A DNA stretch of 58,685 nt, taken from the NCBI GenBank assembly GCA_018062105.1, contig JAGOSV010000010.1:1-58685 (forward strand). Reading direction: 5' to 3'. Position numbers and translations under genes: made by a program. This document shows, piece by piece, positions 26,341 to 35,540 of this stretch. This DNA comes from Sterolibacterium sp. (lineage in GTDB: Bacteria > Pseudomonadota > Gammaproteobacteria > Burkholderiales > Rhodocyclaceae). The notes under the pieces were generated by a model, which worked only from the letters and a program-made list of their open reading frames with translations, was not told where the DNA came from and did not search any database. Position 1 is the first letter of the stretch. Every line of letters begins with the position of its first letter.

Positions 26341-26808
26341 TCAGCGTGAGGTTTTGCTGGCTGCCGCCAGCGATTTCCACTGCTGCACACCCACCAGAGC
26401 CGTGCGCCAGAGGCCCAGTTGCCGCAGCATGCCCAGAGTGTCCGTCACCGACCAGTCTTCAACGATCAGGCCATCCTCGAAACGGCTGATCGTGATGCCG
26501 TTGAAGTGCACCCGGCGTCCCCGGTTGGTGCCGGAGACGACAAAGCGGGAAGTCACCCGGTCGCCCTCCGTGACCTGTTCCTGGACCTCGATCCGGATAT
26601 CGGTCAGCACCTGGGTGTAGATCGCCACGGACTGCGCGGCGCCGGCCAGACCGTGAAAGGTCAGGTCATTGACGTAATCGACGAAGTGCGGGCTGTAATA
26701 GCGCGAGGCCGGGGACAGGCCAGAGCCGGAACAGACGCGCTCCAGCGCACCTTTGGCCAGTTGGGCAAGATCGGTTGTGCCGGATTCGGCCGGGCAAACG
26801 GATGCGGT
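26341..26808 (-). CDS. SnoaL/NTF2-like protein
   Basis: About 155 residues with the cone-shaped NTF2-like pattern: YYSPHFVDYVNDLTFHG, then VTEGDRVTSRFVVSGTNRG and FNGITISRFEDGLIVEDWS, as in SnoaL-type ester cyclases. The frame is open to 26913, but GGAG lies before ATG 26808, so the shorter form is chosen. It is downstream of and parallel to the ArsR-rhodanese gene, inside the transposon. Its substrate is unknown. Confidence 0.8.
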   Translation of the reverse strand, partial: TASVCPAESGTTDLAQLAKGALERVCSGSGLSPASRYYSPHFVDYVNDLTFHGLAGAAQSVAIYTQVLTDIRIEVQEQVTEGDRVTSRFVVSGTNRGRRVHFNGITISRFEDGLIVEDWSVTDTLGMLRQLGLWRTALVGVQQWKSLAAASKTSR

Positions 26809-26866
26809 CATGAAAAACTCCAAAGAACATGGCCGCAGGCAGCGGCAACAAGGATTAAGGGAATGG

Positions 26867-27526
26867 TCAGATCGGTTCGGGACTGCCGGCAATCCAGTCC
26901 GCCGCCCCTTCACGCCACTGGTAGGCCTGGAACCCCTCGGCCTGCAGCAGTTTCACCGCCTCTACTGACAAGGCGCAGAACGGCCCCCGGCAATAGGCCA
27001 CCACCGGCTTGTCCTTGGGGATGTCTTTCAGGTGCGCCTTCAGTTCCGCCAGCGGCATCGAGCGGGCATAGGGCAAATGGCGCTGGGCGTATTCCAGTAC
27101 CGGCCGCACGTCGATCACGGTCACTTCACCGTGCTGGGCGCGATGCCACAGGGTTTCGCTGTCCGTTTCTACCCATGGCTCGGACGAGCCTGACAACTCC
27201 TTGAGGGAATGCTGCAACTCGAAGAGCCGGTCTTCGGCCAGCGTACGCATCATCACCAGCAATCCCGCCACTTCCGGGCAGGCAATGCGGTAGATCACCT
27301 GCCGCCCCTGCTTTTCGGTATCGACCAGGTGCGCCAACCGCAACTCCTTGAGGTGGGCGCTGGCCAGTTTGACGCTGATACCTGCCTCAGTCGCCAGCGT
27401 CTCCACGGACTTCGGGGCCTGGCACAGCAACTCCACCAGCTCCAGGCGCTTGGCGTTGGCCATGCCTTTCACCAGGCGGCCCACTTGTTCATACAACAGG
27501 TCCTTGAGGACACGACGACTGCTCAT
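26867..27526 (-). CDS. ArsR-type regulator fused to a rhodanese domain
   Basis: N-terminal winged helix of the ArsR family (LVKGMANAKRLELVELLCQ, then AGISVKLASAHLKELRLAHL), followed at about residues 120-215 by a rhodanese domain (VTVIDVRPVLEYAQRHLPYA) with the active-site loop YCRGPFC. Cys in the first position of that loop allows a persulfide. Such fusions sense or handle reactive sulfur species (known of related proteins). It is divergent from a DsrE-like gene; the AT-rich 83 bases between them are the likely operator. GTG 27544 is an alternative start. Confidence 0.88.
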   Translation of the reverse strand: MSSRRVLKDLLYEQVGRLVKGMANAKRLELVELLCQAPKSVETLATEAGISVKLASAHLKELRLAHLVDTEKQGRQVIYRIACPEVAGLLVMMRTLAEDRLFELQHSLKELSGSSEPWVETDSETLWHRAQHGEVTVIDVRPVLEYAQRHLPYARSMPLAELKAHLKDIPKDKPVVAYCRGPFCALSVEAVKLLQAEGFQAYQWREGAADWIAGSPEPI

Positions 27527-27609
27527 GCGACGGAATCTCTGCACTTGACATGGCTATAAACAAACATTCTAATGATCTTTGGATTATTTGCAAGCGTGAG
27601 GGTTTGATC

Positions 27610-27963
27610 ATGGAAATGCTCTTCATTCTGAACGGCGCGCCGTATGGCGACGAACGCACCTACAACGGATTACGACTGGCCGGCGCGCTGGCGAAGCGTG
27701 CCGGGACACCTGTGCGGGTGTTTCTGATGGGCGATGCGGCGATGGCGGCCAAGCGCGGCCAGCAGGTGCCCACCGGTTTCTACAATCTGGAGTCCATGCT
27801 GGGCCGGGTCATCCGCCAAGGTGATGACCGCGTTGCGGTCTGCGGCACCTGCATGGATGCCCGTGGCTTGACCGGGGCGGAGCTGATCGAGGGCAGTCGG
27901 CGCGGGACACTGGAAGAACTGGCGGACTGGACGCTGCAAGCCGACAAGGTTCTGGTGTTTTAG
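27610..27963 (+). CDS. DsrE/DsrF-like sulfur-relay protein
   Basis: About 117 residues of the DsrE fold: MLFILNGAPYGDERTYNGLR, VFLMGDAAMAAKRGQ and VAVCGTCMDARGL, where the CGTC cysteines are the likely sulfur carriers. GTGAGGG stands before ATG 27610. It is divergent from the ArsR-rhodanese gene and 11 bases before the methyltransferase gene. It probably accepts or passes on a persulfide in a small sulfur-handling module. Confidence 0.85.
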   Translation: MEMLFILNGAPYGDERTYNGLRLAGALAKRAGTPVRVFLMGDAAMAAKRGQQVPTGFYNLESMLGRVIRQGDDRVAVCGTCMDARGLTGAELIEGSRRGTLEELADWTLQADKVLVF

Positions 27964-27974
27964 GAGCGGATGGC

Positions 27975-28568
27975 ATGAAAGGGCGGGAAAGCGGCATGCC
28001 GGATGCCGAGTACTGGAACAGTTTTTTTGACGTGGACGGCATTCTGGACGTGCTGGGCTGTGCGCCCACCGGGCAGGAAACGGTGGTGGAGTTCGGCAGC
28101 GGCTACGGCACCTTCACCTTGCCGCTGGCGCGGCAAACGACCGGCCTGATTTACGCCTTGGATATCGAACCGGAGCTGGTAAGGCAATTGCAAAATCAAG
28201 CAATGGCGGCAGGACTGAGCGGCGTGCGGGTGCAAGAGCGGGACTTCGTAAAGGATGGAACCGGCCTGCCGGATAGCAGTGTCGATCATGTCATGCTTTA
28301 CAACCTGCTGCACATTGAGGAGCCAGAGGTCTTGCTGCGGGAGACGCGCCGTATTCTGCGGCCGGATGGCACGGCATCGGTAATCCACTGGCGGCGGGAT
28401 ATACCCACGCCGCGCGGGCCGTCAATGGCCATCCGGCCGGGTCCGGAGCAGTGCCGGGCGTGGGCGGAAGCAGTCGGGTTTACGGTGGATGACCGGGATA
28501 TCGCCACGCATGCCCGCTATCACTACGGGCTGCGGCTGTCCGTCAAAGGAAGGTCTGACGGGCAGTGA
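27975..28568 (+). CDS. Class I SAM-dependent methyltransferase
   Basis: 197 residues of the Methyltransf_11/25 type. Motif I is VVEFGSGYGTFTLPLA, the acidic residue after strand 2 is in ALDIEPEL, and MLYNLLHIEEPE then LLRETRRILRPDGTASVIHW mark motifs post-II and III. It follows the DsrE-like gene closely. Methylation of a sulfur or metalloid species would fit the neighbours, but nothing in the sequence fixes the acceptor. Confidence 0.87.
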   Translation: MKGRESGMPDAEYWNSFFDVDGILDVLGCAPTGQETVVEFGSGYGTFTLPLARQTTGLIYALDIEPELVRQLQNQAMAAGLSGVRVQERDFVKDGTGLPDSSVDHVMLYNLLHIEEPEVLLRETRRILRPDGTASVIHWRRDIPTPRGPSMAIRPGPEQCRAWAEAVGFTVDDRDIATHARYHYGLRLSVKGRSDGQ

Positions 28569-28571
28569 GCC

Positions 28572-28640
28572 TTTGTCCGTTAACAGGCTTGCCGAACGAG
28601 AATCCGGACAATATGATTGCTGGACAGGTTAACGGACAAA
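28572..28640 (+). other. res-like site of the first Tn3-family transposon
   Basis: TTGTCCGTTAAC near 28573 and GTTAACGGACAA near 28628 form an inverted pair about 43 bases apart, with two further copies of the GGACA core (28601, 28623) between. The site lies directly before tnpR, where resolvase binding sites are expected. Confidence 0.65.
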
Positions 28641-28653
28641 CGAGGCGCCACCA

Positions 28654-29226
28654 GTGGCTTTAGTCGGGTATGCGCGGGTTTCAACCGCGGAGCAGGACAC
28701 CGCACTTCAAACCGATGCTTTGTCCCAGGCAGGCTGCATCCGGATTTTCGAGGACCGGCTTTCCGGAGCGACGGCCGAACGGCCGGGGCTGTCAGCCGCC
28801 CTGTCCTATCTGCGGGATGGTGATGTGCTGGTGGTTTGGCGGCTGGATCGCTTGGGACGCTCTCTGGCGCATCTGATCCAGGTGGTGGCCGACCTAGACG
28901 CCCGGTCGGTCGGATTCCGCTCGCTGACTGAGGCGATTGATACCACCACATCGGGTGGTCGGCTTATCTTTCATGTTTTCGGTGCTCTGGGGCAATTTGA
29001 GCGGGACTTGATCCGGGAGCGAACCCGGGCCGGTCTTGCTGCAGCTGCGGCACGCGGCCGCAAGGGAGGTCGCAAACCAGTCGTCACGGACGAGAAATTG
29101 CAAAAGGCCCGATCTCTACTCCAGCAGGGCTTAACGGTTCGTGAGGCAGCAACCCGGCTCAAGATTGGAAAAACCGCCTTGTACACCGCCTTGGGCTCCA
29201 TCGTGTCAGACGATGCGGGAAGCTAG
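28654..29226 (+). CDS. tnpR: TnpR serine resolvase
   Basis: 190 residues. The catalytic Ser is in YARVSTAEQD, followed by VWRLDRLGRSLAHL, ERTRAGLAAAAARGRKGG and a C-terminal helix-turn-helix (VREAATRLKIGKTALYTAL). It resolves cointegrates at the res site just upstream. The start is GTG 28654 behind GAGG. It is co-directional with tnpA, with only three bases between them. Confidence 0.92.
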   Translation: MALVGYARVSTAEQDTALQTDALSQAGCIRIFEDRLSGATAERPGLSAALSYLRDGDVLVVWRLDRLGRSLAHLIQVVADLDARSVGFRSLTEAIDTTTSGGRLIFHVFGALGQFERDLIRERTRAGLAAAAARGRKGGRKPVVTDEKLQKARSLLQQGLTVREAATRLKIGKTALYTALGSIVSDDAGS

Positions 29227-29229
29227 CGC

Positions 29230-32194
29230 ATGCCGCGCCGCTCCCTGCTGTCCGCCTCGGAAAGGGCCAGCCTGCTGGCGTTGCCTGAACACCCGGATGA
29301 CCTGATTCGACATTACTCCTTGAGCGAACCCGACCTGTCCCTCGTTCGCCAACGGCGCGGCGATGCCAATCGACTGGGCTTCGCGATTCAGCTTTGCCTG
29401 CTGCGGTATCCCGGCTATGCGCCGTTGAGAGCGGATGAAGTGCCGGCTGGAGTGGTGGATTGGATCGCGAGGCAGTCATGTCGATCCCGCCTCCTGGCCC
29501 CGTTATAGCGAGCGGGCCGAAACCCGACGTGAGCACTTGCTGGAATTGCGCGCCTACCTGCGACTCACGCCATTTGGCCTGTCGGACTTCCGGCGATTGG
29601 TGCACGAGCTGACGGAGCTGGCCTTACAGACGGACAAGGGGCTGGTACTGGCCGGGCAAGCCCTGGAATACCTGCGGCAGCGGCAGGTCATTCTCCCAAC
29701 CCTGCCGGTGGTCGAGCGCGCCGGCGCGGAAGGCCTGACCCGGGCGACCCGACGCATTCATCAGGCACTGACCTCACCGCTCACAGCCACTCACCGGCAA
29801 CGGCTTGAAGCCTTGCTGGCGTTGAAACCGGATAGCCATGTCACCTGGCTGTCCTGGCTGCGCCAGTCCCCCCTGAAGCCGTCATCCCGTCATCTGCTGG
29901 AACACATTGAACGGCTGAAGGTTTACCAGGCGCTGGAACTGCCGCCGGGCGTTGCCACGCAGGTTCATCAGAACCGGCTGTTGAAGATGGCGCGGGAAGG
30001 CGGCCAGATGACGCCGCAGGACCTGGGCAAGTTTGAGCGCGAGCGCCGCCTGGCAACGCTGGTCGCCTTGGCGCTGGAGGGCATGGCCACCGTCACTGAC
30101 GAGTTGATCGACCTGCATGATCGGGTGCTGGTCAAGTTGTTCAGTACGGCCAAGCACAAGCATCAGCAGCAATTCCAGCACCAGGGCAAGGCCATCAATG
30201 ACAAGGTGCGGCTCTATGCCCGCATCGGTCAGGCGCTTCAGGAAGCCCGCGAGTTCGGGGATGATCCGTATGCCGCGATTGAAGCGGTTATGCCGTGGGC
30301 GGACTTCCTGCAAAGCGTCACGGAAGCGGGACAACTGGCCCGTCCGGCGTCCTTCGATCATCTGCACCGGATCAGCGAACAGTTCAGCACCTTGCGGCGC
30401 TATACCCCGGAACTGCTGGCGGTGTTGCCGTTACGGGCGACCACGGCGGCACAGGGCGTGTTGCACGCCGTGGACACCTTGCGCGACATGAATGCGGAAG
30501 GTTCCCGCAAGCTCCCGGCCAATGCCCCGACCACCTTCATCAAGCCGCGCTGGCGGCCGTTGGTGTTCACTGAGCACGGGCTGGATCGCCGCTTTTATGA
30601 AATCTGCGCCCTGTCCGAATTGAAGAATGCACTGCGCTCCGGCGATATCTGGGTGCAGGGCTCCCGCCAGTTCAAGGATTTTGAGGAATACCTGCTGCCC
30701 GCCGACCGTTTCGGAGCACTGCAGGCCGCGAATACCTTGCCGATCGCCGTCAATCAGACGTGTGATGCCTACCTGCAGGAGCGGCTGGCGCGATTGGCGG
30801 GTGAGTTGGCCACCGTGAACCGATTGGCCCAGGTCAACGGCTTGCCGGACGCGGAGGTGACGAACACGGGCCTGAAGATCACGCCGCAGGAGGCGGACCT
30901 GCCAGCGGGTGCCCAAGCGCTGATCGACCGGCTCGGCCGCATGCTGCCCCGCATCAAGATCACCGAGTTGTTACTGGACGTAGACGAATGGACCGGCTTC
31001 TCGGAATGCTTTGTGCACCTGAAGGACGGCAAACCGGCCCAGGACCGGACGCTGTTGCTGTCGGTGGTGCTGGCCGACGCCATCAATCTCGGACTGACCA
31101 AGATGGCGGAGTCCTGCCCGGGCACGACCTATGCCAAGCTCTCCTGGCTGCAGGCCTGGCACATCCGGGACGACACGTATTCACAGGCGCTGGCCGAGCT
31201 GGTAAACGCACAGTTTCGGCACCCGTTCGCCGAACACTGGGGCGATGGCACCACATCCTCGTCGGACGGCCAGCGCTTCCGCGCCGGCGGCCGGGGTGAA
31301 AGCAGCGGCCACATCAATCCCCGTTACGGCAGTGAGCCGGGACGGTTGTTCTATACCCATATCTCGGATCAGTACGCACCGTTCAGCACGCGCGTGGTCA
31401 ATGTCGGTGTTCGGGACTCGACCTATGTGCTCGACGGCCTGCTGTACCATGAGTCCGACCTGCGGATTGAGGAGCATTACACCGACACGGCCGGTTTCAC
31501 CGACCATGTGTTCGGTCTGATGCAACTGCTGGGCTTCCGCTTTGCGCCGCGCATTCGTGACCTGGGGGACACCAAGCTGTATGTCGATGGCAGTGCGGCC
31601 GACTATCCGGCGCTGACACCGTTGATCGGCGGTAAACTGAATATCAGCCAGATCCGGGCACACTGGGATGAGATTCTGCGCTTGGCTGCTTCGATCAAGC
31701 AAGGGACGGTTACCGCCTCGCTGATGCTGCGCAAGCTGGGGAGCTACCCGCGTCAGAACGGCTTGGCCGTGTCTCTGCGGGAGTTGGGACGCATCGAGCG
31801 CACCCTGTTCATCCTGGACTGGCTGCAGAGCGTGGAACTTCGGCGGCGGGTCCAGGCGGGGTTGAATAAAGGCGAGGCCCGGAACGCGATGGCCCGCGCC
31901 GTGTTCTTCAACCGGCTGGGCGAAGTGCGGGATCGCAGCTTTGAGCAGCAGCGTTACTCGGCCAGCGGCCTGAACCTGGTGACGGCCGCCATCGTGTTGT
32001 GGAATACGGTGTATCTGGAGCGGGCGGTACAGGCATTAAGGGATGCCGGAGAGATCGTGGATAACAGCTTGCTGAAATACTTGTCACCGCTGGGGTGGGA
32101 ACATATCAACCTGACCGGGAATTATGTCTGGCGGCAAGGCCGCAAGCCGGGGCCAGGCCAGTTCCGGCCACTACGGGACGGGGCTAAACCTTAG
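29230..32194 (+). pseudogene. tnpA: TnpA, Tn3-family transposase, frameshifted
   Basis: A full-length Tn3-type transposase of about 988 codons, but the frame changes near 29473-29480. GVVDWIARQ ends one frame, and [13 protein letters not shown] continues in another; two bases appear to be missing. The DDE domain is intact: [30 protein letters not shown] and the E region near [18 protein letters not shown]. The stop lies within the terminal repeat. It is a relative of the TnpA at 47735-50701. As it stands it would not make an active protein without recoding. Confidence 0.9.
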
Positions 32195-32274
32195 CGTACG
32201 ATATTTTCCGTTTTCTCCGGCGACCCCGGGATGGCGGGCGGGAGCCCGACCGAATCGGAAGTGCAGGATGCCAT

Positions 32275-33874
32275 GTAACCGTTCACAGCCCTGATTTTAC
32301 CCTATGCAAGGCTGTTGAATTTGCATAGAATTTCCGGATGTCAAAGCATCTGGTGCGTCGCCCCGACGGAACCCTCATCGAGCTTCCCGCGACCCTGCCG
32401 GAGGCGCATCAGGTCATTCTCTCCCTTCTTGATGTCATCGATGGCCTGCGAGTGGAAGTTGCGTCCTTGAAAGCCAGGGTTGCTGAACTCGAAGAACGGC
32501 TTAACCAGAACTCCGGCAACTCCTCTAAACCGCCTTCGCAAGACTCCCCCGGCCAACGCGACAAGCGTCCCGGCAAGCCGCCCACCGGTACTAAAAAAGG
32601 CGCTCAACCGGGACACCGCAAGCAATCGCGGATGATGATCGACGAGGCGGCCGTGGATGCGCTGACGCATTACTACCCCGAAGGGCAATGTGCCTGTGGC
32701 GGAGCCATTGCCCTGGAAGCCGAACCACACCTGCGCCATCAGGTCTTTGACCTGCCGGAAGTGAAGTACACCGTCACCGAGCACCAGGTCCACGCAGGCC
32801 GTTGCACTCGTTGCGGCAAGCATTGCCGGGGTGGCTTGCCGGATGACGTCCCCTCGGGCCAGATGGGACCGGGACTGATCGCCTGGATCGGCCTGCTTAA
32901 TGGTGGCAACCGGCTGTCCACCCGCACCCTGCAATCCCTGCTGGCCGAGCAATGGGGACTGCATTTCAGCCTGGGGGCGATCAGCGAGTGCCAGCAGAAG
33001 CTGGCGGACTGGCTGAAGGCTCCGCACGCACACATCGGCGACATGGCCAAGGCTGCGCCGGTGGCGCACGCGGATGAAACCACGCATTACCGCTATTCTG
33101 CGACACAAGGTCTGGAGCGCCATTGGCTGTGGACGCTGACAGCGGGACCGGCGGTGTATTTCAGCGCACACTTCTCGCGCGGCAAACGGGCGGCGGGGAA
33201 CCTGCTGGAAGGGTTTGACGGGGTATTGGTGACAGACCGTCTGGGCAGCTACCGCTGCCACCCCCAGGAGCGGCGGCAGGTCTGTCTGGCGCATGTCATC
33301 CGCAACCTGACCGCCATGTCGCAGCGCAAGGGCGAGCCGGGGCGACTGGGAAGGCGGCTGGTGCGCTTGCTGCGGCTGGTATTCCGGACCGAGCATGCGT
33401 GGCGCAAGGGTCGATATGACGACCGACGTTACCGACATCGGCTGGATCGACTCCAGAACGTCTTTCATCAGGGGATTGAGCAGGGAGCCGGTTGGACAAG
33501 CTGCAAGAAAACGATGAACCAGTGCCGACAGTTGTTGCGGGATGAGCCGATGCTGTGGACGTTCCGGCGTTATCCGGATGTGCCCCTGACCAACAATGCA
33601 GCGGAGCGCGCAGTCAGGCCTTATGTGATCTGGCGCAAGACGAGCTTCTTCAGCCAGTCGGCGCGGGGCGACCGGTTCCGGGAGCGGATTTTATCGGTGA
33701 CGGAGAGCTGCAAGCGGCTGGGGGTGATGGCTTATCAGTTCTTGCGGCTGGTATGCGAACAGGGCATTAAAAATCAGCCGGTGACGGTCAGATTGCCTTT
33801 CCCGAACGCTACTCCCGCGCTGTCCTGAGTCCAGGAAGCACCGTCGAAAAGGTCAAACCCCTGTGAACGGTTAC
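32275..33874 (+). mobile_element. IS66-family element, complete
   Basis: GTAACCGTTCACAG at 32275 is repeated inverted at 33861-33874. GATGCCAT (with an extra G on both sides) flanks the element at 32266-32274 and 33875-33883, which fits the 8-bp duplication of IS66. Only the large transposase gene is present, as in the ISBst12-like subgroup. It inserted just beyond the end of the Tn3-family transposon. Confidence 0.92.
32338..33828 (+). CDS. IS66-family transposase
   Basis: 496 residues. An N-terminal coiled coil (VEVASLKARVAELEERLNQ) precedes the family signature NSGNSSKPPSQD, a zinc-binding CACGG/CTRCGKHC region and the DDE domain (AHADETTHYRY, VLVTDRLGSY and NNAAERAVRPYVIWRK). It appears intact and has no tnpA/tnpB accessory genes. 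The only other frames inside it are on the opposite strand. Confidence 0.93.
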   Translation: MSKHLVRRPDGTLIELPATLPEAHQVILSLLDVIDGLRVEVASLKARVAELEERLNQNSGNSSKPPSQDSPGQRDKRPGKPPTGTKKGAQPGHRKQSRMMIDEAAVDALTHYYPEGQCACGGAIALEAEPHLRHQVFDLPEVKYTVTEHQVHAGRCTRCGKHCRGGLPDDVPSGQMGPGLIAWIGLLNGGNRLSTRTLQSLLAEQWGLHFSLGAISECQQKLADWLKAPHAHIGDMAKAAPVAHADETTHYRYSATQGLERHWLWTLTAGPAVYFSAHFSRGKRAAGNLLEGFDGVLVTDRLGSYRCHPQERRQVCLAHVIRNLTAMSQRKGEPGRLGRRLVRLLRLVFRTEHAWRKGRYDDRRYRHRLDRLQNVFHQGIEQGAGWTSCKKTMNQCRQLLRDEPMLWTFRRYPDVPLTNNAAERAVRPYVIWRKTSFFSQSARGDRFRERILSVTESCKRLGVMAYQFLRLVCEQGIKNQPVTVRLPFPNATPALS

Positions 33875-33883
33875 GGATGCCAT

Positions 33884-34049
33884 ACGGGCGTGCAAGCCTC
33901 GCGCGAGAGTCTGGGGATGAAGCGGCTACTCGCCTGGAGGGGGACTTACACCGGGGGAACTCCTTTGTATGGGAAAATGGCGGGTTTTATTCGAGCCGCT
34001 GATTTTAGGGGCATCACCGGCACACGACAATCATCCTGAGGACAGCCGC
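33884..34049. other. Unassigned spacer behind the IS66 element
   Basis: No gene is seen. Together with 32228-32274, which it adjoined before IS66 entered, the stretch is rich in short complementary segments (for example GCCTCGCGCGAGAG, and GGAG with CTCC around 33931-33963). It resembles structured-intron or RNA sequence more than coding DNA, but no domain could be named. Confidence 0.35.
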
Positions 34050-34901
34050 CTAGCGTTGCGACAGAATCATCCCCTCATGCACCCAAGCCGCTTCTACCAG
34101 ACCCGCCTGCTTCAACTCGTCACAAGCCTCCCTGACCATCTCCGCCCACTTCTTCGGACGGCTGCACAAGGACGCACACATCCGGTTGAAGGTCTCCAGG
34201 GCCAGCGGGTAGGGCTCCTTGTGAGAGGCCATGTAATCGAACAGCCGTCGCGAAATCGGGGAGAGCTTCCGGTACTTGGACCAAACCACCTGCGTGTAAT
34301 GGTGACCGGCAAACAGGTAAACCATCTCCTCATCAATCTCCACTTCACAATGGGCGCCCCGCGATCCAAGACCAACCATCCGGTAGCGCTTGATCATCGA
34401 CAGCGAATCCAGACGGCCGATCCGTTTCGAGACAAACTTGATCGCACTGGCCTGCAGGCGGTCCAGACATTCCTCCGCACGTTTGTAATAACGGCCGTTA
34501 ATCGGCCAGCCCAGATCCATACAGAGCTGGTACATCGTGAACGGAATCGGGGTGCCCAAGGGGAAATGCTTGGCATACTCCAGCACCTGCTGCCAGACCA
34601 GCTCATCATCGTCCGCGCGCAGCTCGATCCCGGTAAAGGAAATCTGGACTTCCTGGTTCACATGGAAAATTTCATGGCTCATCATCGCCGCACGGGGCGT
34701 TTTCTTGTTGCGCACCGTAAAGAGGGCAGAGCGGGCATAATCGTTGGGAATCGCCCGCATCTCCGCCGGCCACAAAGGAAGCTGAACGCTATCATCCGTT
34801 TTCTTATCGCGGCCTTTTACCAGCGCACGGCGCTGCATAGCTTCTACCGTCGCCGCCAGGCCTGACGTTTTTTCTTTCCGTTCATTCTGATGCGTAGTCA
34901 T
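34050..34901 (-). CDS. trfA: TrfA-family plasmid replication initiator
   Basis: Binds iterons at oriV and opens the origin. 283 residues that follow RK2 TrfA closely: LPLWPAEMRAIPNDYARSAL, GIELRADDDELVWQQVLEYA, MDLGWPINGRYYKRAEECL and KYRKLSPISRRLFDYM. GGAGGCAGGGAAATA precedes the ATG. The matching iterons (TGACACTTGAGGGGC) lie about 13 kb away at 47252-47422; in RK2 too, trfA and oriV are apart. This defines the backbone as IncP-like in replication, though no transfer genes are visible. Confidence 0.95.
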   Translation of the reverse strand: MTTHQNERKEKTSGLAATVEAMQRRALVKGRDKKTDDSVQLPLWPAEMRAIPNDYARSALFTVRNKKTPRAAMMSHEIFHVNQEVQISFTGIELRADDDELVWQQVLEYAKHFPLGTPIPFTMYQLCMDLGWPINGRYYKRAEECLDRLQASAIKFVSKRIGRLDSLSMIKRYRMVGLGSRGAHCEVEIDEEMVYLFAGHHYTQVVWSKYRKLSPISRRLFDYMASHKEPYPLALETFNRMCASLCSRPKKWAEMVREACDELKQAGLVEAAWVHEGMILSQR

Positions 34902-34946
34902 TATTTCCCTGCCTCCCGCTCTTAAATTACCAACCGCAGCACGTCT

Positions 34947-35234
34947 TTAATTCCATTCCTCGGGCCGTTGCTGACGGACATGGAATACCCGCAATATCTG
35001 CAACTCATCACCCACCACACGGTAGGGAATAATATACGGATAGCCTTGTACGGTTATTTCACGCACGCCGAAAACACGCCCGGTTTTACCCAATCCCGGA
35101 AAATCAGAAATACGGTCAACGGTACTTATCACGGCAGTCACAAAATCCCGGGCTGCTTTTGGATTGTCCTTGGAAATCCAATCAGCTGCCTCATCCAGCT
35201 TTAATAAGGCCCGACGCAGCCACTTAACCTGCAT
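34947..35234 (-). CDS. ParE-family toxin
   Basis: 95 residues of the RelE/ParE superfamily: WLRRALLKLDEAADWISKD, DFPGLGKTGRV and ITVQGYPYIIPYRVVGDELQ followed by ILRVFHVRQ. ParE proteins poison DNA gyrase; RelE relatives cut mRNA, and the motifs here favour ParE. It overlaps the antitoxin gene by 11 bases, the usual order of antitoxin first. It sits between the antitoxin and trfA, a position that would support plasmid maintenance. Confidence 0.92.
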   Translation of the reverse strand: MQVKWLRRALLKLDEAADWISKDNPKAARDFVTAVISTVDRISDFPGLGKTGRVFGVREITVQGYPYIIPYRVVGDELQILRVFHVRQQRPEEWN

Positions 35235-35466
35235 TATTTAACCATTTGCCGAAGGCGGCCTGAGTCTCGGCAGGCGTCGCGAAATCACCGGCATCGGCTT
35301 CCTTCACCGCATCCTGCATCTCCTGGACTTGCCAAGCCTGCTCACGGACATAGGACTGAATGGCCTCGGCCGCCACAAACGAGCGGCTACGCCCCATCGC
35401 CTTTGCCAACACTTCAAGTTGCTGGACCAAGTTTTCCGGCAATCGCATGGATATTGTGGTTGACAT
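35224..35466 (-). CDS. Ribbon-helix-helix antitoxin of the ParE toxin
   Basis: 80 residues. The N-terminal MSTTISMRLPENLVQQLE is an RHH DNA-binding strand and helix, and the C-terminal part (ADAGDFATPAETQAAFGKW) would bind the toxin. The frame is open far upstream, but ATG 35466 puts the RHH motif at the N-terminus and leaves the tandem operator free in front. It probably represses its own operon. Confidence 0.9.
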   Translation of the reverse strand: MSTTISMRLPENLVQQLEVLAKAMGRSRSFVAAEAIQSYVREQAWQVQEMQDAVKEADAGDFATPAETQAAFGKWLNNAG

Positions 35467-35470
35467 AAAA

Positions 35471-35510
35471 CACCTGTATCGAAGTGTACACACCTGTATA
35501 CAGTGTATCA
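35471..35510 (-). promoter_or_regulatory. Tandem operator of the toxin-antitoxin operon
   Basis: CACCTGTAT occurs at 35471-35479 and 35491-35499, exactly 20 bp apart, each followed by a GTGTA-like element. This is two direct 20-bp units on one face of the helix, immediately before the antitoxin start. Cooperative RHH binding is the likely use. Confidence 0.65.
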
Positions 35511-35540
35511 GCTCTTGCCGGATCAGGCATGGTTTTCCTG

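Larger units (their letters stand above)
26159..32227 (+). mobile_element. Tn3-family transposon with four passenger genes
   Basis: The terminal repeats are 26159-26195 (GGGGTCGTCTCAGAAAACGG and on to CGTACGCTAAG) and 32190-32227 on the other strand (GGGGTCGCCGGAGAAAACGG and on to the same end). They are 37/38 bp with one indel. The flanks AGGTA and GGGAT do not match, so no 5-bp duplication is left and one flank was probably rearranged. Contents: NTF2-like gene, arsR-rhodanese gene, dsrE-like gene, methyltransferase gene, res, tnpR and a frameshifted tnpA. Confidence 0.92.

Noticed and set aside
28580-28951. Minus-strand frame opposite tnpR
   Set aside because: It is a mirror of the resolvase gene and crosses the res site; no support as a gene.
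26154-32232. Target-site duplication of the first Tn3-family transposon
   Set aside because: The five-base flanks AGGTA and GGGAT differ, and they do not match the flanks of the second transposon (AATCA, TTGCT) either.
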